Shown: positions 58,842 through 64,000 of the stretch, piece after piece | Layout: each line of letters opens with the position of its first letter | Position numbering within the stretch: position 1 is the stretch's first letter | Assembly (NCBI RefSeq): GCF_019578655.1 | Contig: NC_063259.1 | Span: 9,102,001 to 9,166,000, forward strand | From: Ricinus communis | Lineage: Eukaryota; Streptophyta; Magnoliopsida; Malpighiales; Euphorbiaceae | DNA length: 64,000 nucleotides | Direction: 5' to 3' | Notes under the pieces: model-generated | The model's database searches: none | Told to the model about the DNA's origin: nothing | Seen by the model: the letters and a program-made list of their open reading frames with translations, nothing else | Program-made: the position numbers and the translations under genes

Positions 58842-61800
58842 TCAACATGAGAAAACAAACCTAAAAAAGTGGTAAGTTTTTTTAATACGAGAGAACAACC
58901 CTGTAGGAGGGGTATATTTACCAATATTAGACAACAATCCCGGAAGAGGGGTATATTTGTCAATATTAGATAACAACCTCATAAGAAGGGTATATCTTTC
59001 GACATGAGAAAACAGCTCCAAAAAAGTGGTATATTTTTTAATACGAGAAAACAACCCGTAAGAGGGGTATATTTGCCAATATTAGAAAACAAACCTGTAA
59101 GAAGGGTATATCTTTCAACATCAGAAAACAGCGCCAAAAAAGTGGTATATATTTTAATACGAGAAAACAACCCTGTAATAGAGGTATATTTCTGAATATG
59201 AGAAAACAACCCATTAAGAGGGGTATGTTTGTCAATATTAGAAAACAACCCCGTAAGAGGGGGTATATGTTTTTACATGAGAAAACAACCCCAAAATAGT
59301 GGAATTTTTGTCAACATGAGAAAATAACCCCGTAAGAGGGGTATATCTTTCAACATGACAAAATAACACCGTTAGAGGGGTAAATTTGTCAAAATTAGAA
59401 AACAATTCCGTAAAAGAGATATATCTTTTAACAAGAGAAAACAACCCCAAAAAAGAAGTATATATTTTAATACGAGAAAACAACCCCTCAAGAGGGATAT
59501 ACTTGTCAATATTAGAAAACAACCCCGTAAGAGGGGTATATTATTCAACATGGTAAAACAACCACAAAAAAGTGGTATATTTATCAATATGAGAAACACA
59601 AACCCGTAAGAGGTGTATATTTGTCAAAATTAGAAAACAACCCCATAAGTGGGGTATATCTTTCAACATGAGAAAATAACCCCGTAAGAGGGGTATATTA
59701 TTCAACATGGGAAAACAACCACAAAAAGTGGTATATTTATCAATATGAGAAACATAACCCCGTAAAGGGTGTATATTTGTCAAAATTAGAAAACAACCCT
59801 GTAAGTGGGGTATATCTTTCAACATGTGAAAACAACTCCAAAAAAGTGGTATATTTATCAATATGAGAACACAATGCTGTAAGAGGGGTATATCTTTCAA
59901 CATGAGAAAATAACCCTGTAAGAGGGGTAAATTAGTCAAAATTAGAAAACAATTCCGTAAAAGAGGTATATCTTTCAACATGAGAAAACAATTCCGTAAA
60001 AGAGGTATATCTTTCAACAGGAGAAAACAACCCCACAAAAGTAGTATATTTTTTAATACGAGAAAACAACCCCTCAAGAGGGATATATTTGTTAATATTA
60101 GAAAACAACCCCGTAAGAGGGGTCTATTTGTCAATATTAGAAAACAACCCTGTAAGAGGGGTATATCATTGAACATGGTAAAACAACCCCAAAAAAGTAG
60201 TATATTTATCAATATGAGAAACATAACCCCGTAATAGGGAAATATTTGTCAATATTAGGAAACAACTCCGTAAGTAGGGTATATTAGTCAATATTAGAAA
60301 ACAACCCCGTAAGAGGGTATATTTGTCAATATTAGTAAACAACTCCGTAATAGGGGTATATCATTCAAAATGAGAAGACAAGCCCAAAAAAGTGGTATAT
60401 TTGTCAATATGAGGAAACAACCCCGTAAAAAGGGGTATGTTTGTAAATATGAGAAAACAATCCCGTAAGAGGGGTATATTTGTCAATATTAGAAAATAAC
60501 CCCGTAAGAGTGGTATAATTGTCAATGTTAGAAAAATAAACCCTATAAAAGGGGTACATCTTTTAATATTAGAAAACTACCCCAAAAAAGTGGTATGTTT
60601 GTAAATATGAGAAAACATCCCCGTAAGTGGGGTATATTTGTCAATATTAGAAAACAACCCCGTAAGAGGGGTATATAATTCAACGTGAGAAAATAACCAT
60701 AAAAAACTAGAATATTTGTCAATATGAGAAAACAACCCCGTAAGAGGGGTATATTTGTCAATATTAGAAAACAACCTTGTAAGAGGGGTATATTTGTCAA
60801 AACTAGAGAACAACCCCGTAAGAGGGGTATATCTTTCAACATAAGAAAACACCACGAGAAAAGTGTTATATTTGTCAAGATGAGAAAACAACCCCGTAAG
60901 AGGGGTATATTTGTCAATATTAGAAGACAACCCCGTAAGAGGGCTAAATCTTTCAACATGAGAAAACAAGCCCAGAAAAATGGTATATTCTTAAATACAA
61001 GAAAACAACCCCTTTAGAGGGGTATATTTGTAATTATTAGAAAATAACCCATAAGAGGGCTATATTGGTCTATATTAGAAAATAATCCTGTAAGAGGATT
61101 TTATTTATGAATATTAGAAAACCACCCCATAACTAGGCTATATCTTTCAACATAAGAAAACAACCCCAAAATAGTAGAATATTTGTAGATCTGAGAAAAC
61201 AACCTCGTAAGAGGGGTATATATGTCAATATTAGAAAAAAACCCCGGAAGAGTGGTATATTCGTCAATATTAGAAAAGAAGCCCGTAAGATTGGTATATC
61301 TTTCAACATGAGAAAACAACCCTAAAAAAAGTAGTATATTTTTCAATATGAGAAAACAACCCCGTAAGGGTGTATTTGTCATTATTACAAAACAACCTCG
61401 TAAGAGGGGTACGTCTTTCAACATGAGAAAACAACCCCAAAAAAGTGTTATATTTGTTAATATGAGAAAACTACCCCGTAACAGAGGAATATTTGTCAAT
61501 ATTAGAGAACAACCCCGTAAGAGGAGTATATATTTCCACATGAGAAAACAATCCCAAAAAAGTAGTATATTTTCTAATACTAGAAAACAACCCCGTAAGA
61601 GGTGTATATTTGTTAATATTACAATACAACCCCGTAAGAGGTGTATATCTTTCAAAATGAGAAAACAACCTCAAAAAGCTGGTATATTTGTCAATATGAG
61701 AAAACAACCCCGTAAGAGTGTTATATTTGTCAATATGAGAAAACAATCCCGTAAGTGGGGTATATTTGTCAATATTAGAAAACGACCCCGTAAGAGGGGT

Positions 61801-64000
61801 ATATTTGTCAATATTAGAAAACAACCCAATAAGAGGGGTATATCCTTCAAAATGAGAAAACAACGCCAAAAAAGTGGTATATTGGTCAATATAAGAAAAC
61901 AACCTCGTAAGAGGGGTATATTTTTCAATTTTAGAAAACAACCCCGTAAGAGGGGTATATCTTTCAACATGAGAAAACAACCCCAAAAAAGTGGTATATT
62001 TTTTCATACGAGAAAACAACCCCGTTAAAGGGGTATGTTTGTCAATATTAGAAAATAACCCCGAAAGAGGGGTATGTTTGTCAATATTAGAAAATAACAC
62101 CGAAAGAGGGGTATGTTTGTCAATATTTGGAAACAACCCCGTAAGAGGGGTATATCTTTCAACATGAGAAAACAAACCTAAAAAAGTGGTAAGTTTTTTT
62201 AACACGAGAGGACAACCCCATAGGAGGGGTATATTTACCAATATTAGACAACAATCCCGGAAGAGGGGTATATTTGTCAATATTAGATAACAACCTCGTA
62301 AGAAGGGTATATCTTTCGACATGAGAAAATAGCTCCAAAAAAGTGGTATATTTTAATACGAGAAAACAACCCGTACGAGGGGTATATTTGCCAATATTAG
62401 AAAACAAACTTGTAAGAAAGGTATATCTTTCAACATCAGAAAACAGCGCCAAAAAAGTGGTATATATTTTAATACGAGAAAACAACCCTGTAATAGGGGT
62501 ATATTTCTGAATATGAGAAAACAACCCATTAAGAGGGGTATGTTTGTCATTATTAGAAAACAACCCCGTAAGAGGGGTATATCTTTTAACATGAGAGAAC
62601 AACCCCAAAATAGTGGAATTTTTGTCAACATGAGAAAATAACCCCGTAAGAGGGGTATATCTTTCAACATGACAAAATAACCCCGTTAGAAGGGTAAATT
62701 TGTCAAAATTAGAAAATAATTCCGTAAAAGAAGTATATCTTTCAACATGAGAAAAAACCCCAAAATAGTGGAATTTTTGTCAACATGAGAAAACAACCCA
62801 GTAAGAGGGGTATATTAGAAAATAACCCCGTAAGAGGGGTATATCTTTCAACATGAGAAAACTACCCCAAAAAAGTGGTATATTTGTCAATTTGACAAAA
62901 CAACCCCGTAAGAGGGGTAAATTTGTCAAAATTAGAAAATAATTCCGTAAAAGAGATATATCTTTTAACAAGAGAAAACAACCCGAAAAAAGAAGTATAT
63001 TTTTAATACGAGAAAACAACCCTTCATGAGGGATATACTTGTCAATATTAGAAAACAACCCCGTAAGAGGGGTATATTTGTCAATATTAGAAAACAACCC
63101 CGTAAGAGGGGTATATTATTCAACATGGTAAAACAACCACACAAAAGTGGTATATTTATCAATATGAGAAACACAACCCCGTAAAGGGTGTATATTTGTC
63201 AAAATTAGAAAACAACCCCGTAAGTGGGGTATATATTTCAACATGAGAAAACAACTCCAAAAAAGTGGTATATTTGTCAATATGAGAACACAATGCCGTA
63301 AGAGGGATATATCTTTCAACATGAGAAAATAACCCTGTAAGAGGGGTAAATTTGTCAATAATTAGAAAACAATTCCGTAAAAGAGGTATATCTTTCAACA
63401 TGAGAAAACATTTCCGTAAAAGAGGTATATCTTTCAACATGAGAAAACAACCCCAAAAAAGTAGTATATTTTTTAATACGAGAAAATAACCCCTCAAGAG
63501 GGATATATTTGTTAATATTAGAGAACAACCCCGTAAGAGGGGTCTGTTTGTCAATATTAGAAAATAACTCCGTAAGAGGGGTATATCATTCAACATGGTA
63601 AAACAGCCCCAAAAAAGTGATATATTTATCAATATGAGAAACATAACCCCGTAATAGGGGAATATTTGTCAATATTAGAAAACAACTACGTAAGTAGGGT
63701 ATATTAGTCAATATTAGAAAACAACCCCGTAAGAGGGTATATTTGTCAATATTAGTAAACAACTCCGTAATAGTAGTATATCATTCAAAATAAGAAGACA
63801 AGCCCAAAAAAGTGGTATATCTGTCAATATAAGGAAACAGCCCCGTAAAAAGGAGTATATTTGTAAATATGAGAAAACAATCCCGTAAGAGGGGTATATT
63901 TGTCAATATTAGAAAATAACCCCGCAAGAGTGGTATAATTGTCAATGTTAGAAAAATAAACCCCATAAAAGGGGTACATCTTTCAATATTAGAAAACTAC
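58842..64000. repeat. Right-hand super-repeats, period about 3.3-3.6 kb
   Basis: Landmarks at 58,963, 59,248, 59,599 and 60,224 recur near 62,277, 62,569, 63,174 and 63,644 respectively. The last bases of the window (63,961-64,000) match 60,541-60,580 at offset 3,420. Offsets vary by whole monomers. The array therefore continues past the window in the same pattern. Confidence 0.84.

Larger units (their letters stand above)
42317..64000. repeat. 39-bp satellite array, more than 21.6 kb, reaching the window end
   Basis: An unbroken head-to-tail array of a 39-bp unit, roughly 550 copies. The commonest form has the core AACCCCGTAAGAGGGGTATA, a tail TTTGTCAATATTAG or CTTTCAACATGAG, and an A-rich link AAAAC. 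A second core, CCCCAAAAAAGTGG, recurs every few units. It is usually preceded by a CAACATGAG-type tail and followed by TTTTTTAATACGAG or TTTATCAATATGAG. Typical cores contain an inverted repeat (ACCCC...GGGGT around a 6-base loop). Because 39 is 13 codons, frames stay open for long stretches on both strands (for example 61,471-62,322 minus, 283 codons of LFSNIDKYTPLTG-like repeats). No gene or other insertion interrupts it. Function is unknown. Confidence 0.97.

Noticed and set aside
61471..62322. Open frame of 283 codons (and dozens of 60-230 codons) in the array as protein-coding genes
   Set aside because: The frames exist on both strands and in several frames at the same place, are built only of the 39-bp unit, and have no stable start or end between super-repeat copies.
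42317..64000. CRISPR array
   Set aside because: Units are directly adjacent with no unique spacers, no cas genes are present, and the context is a plant nuclear genome.
42317..64000. Centromeric satellite
   Set aside because: Nothing in the sequence shows centromere identity. Long tandem arrays also occur in pericentromeric and subtelomeric DNA, so this is left as a test.

Overview
The window looks like nuclear DNA of a flowering plant, probably a eudicot. It is strongly AT-rich, almost all of its coding signal is decayed plant transposable elements (Ty1/copia of SIRE/Maximus type, Ty3/gypsy of the Tat lineage, CACTA), and the single host gene recognised has typical plant introns. The species cannot be named from the sequence. 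All family assignments come from reading translated motifs; no database search was possible.

Layout. (1) 1-10.46 kb: remains of a Ty1/copia element on the + strand. An LTR fragment lies near the left edge, gag at 6.85-8.1 kb and a truncated second LTR at 10.15 kb. It is interrupted by a Tat-lineage Ty3/gypsy block on the - strand (LTR piece, RNase H, second RNase H, integrase) with a DUF7745-like reading frame on the opposite strand downstream of the integrase. (2) 10.46-16.56 kb: a three-exon MED22 (Mediator subunit 22) gene on the - strand, the only host gene seen. Its last exon seems to have lost about 35 bases, which breaks the frame if the ancestral splice site is used. (3) 18.4-32.6 kb: a degenerate CACTA transposon split by an 8-kb SIRE-like copia element. 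The copia element carries an internal inversion of about 2 kb, and its left junction with the CACTA was later duplicated in tandem. (4) 33.2-42.3 kb: the 5' part of a Tat-lineage element on the + strand (long LTR, primer-binding site, gag, protease). A 2.7-kb solo-LTR-like insertion with a perfect 5-bp target duplication sits inside its LTR.

(5) 42.3-64.0 kb (window end): one uninterrupted tandem array of a 39-bp monomer, roughly 550 copies, organised into super-repeats of about 3.6 kb with further nested duplications. This is the most striking object here. Each typical monomer carries a small CCCC/GGGG inverted repeat. The array starts about 300 bp after the protease domain of the Tat element, and its period of 3 x 13 bases leaves long open frames in several frames on both strands without implying a protein.

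Apart from MED22 nothing here looks like a working host gene. The interest lies in the satellite array and in the unusually readable order of nested insertions, inversion and duplication.
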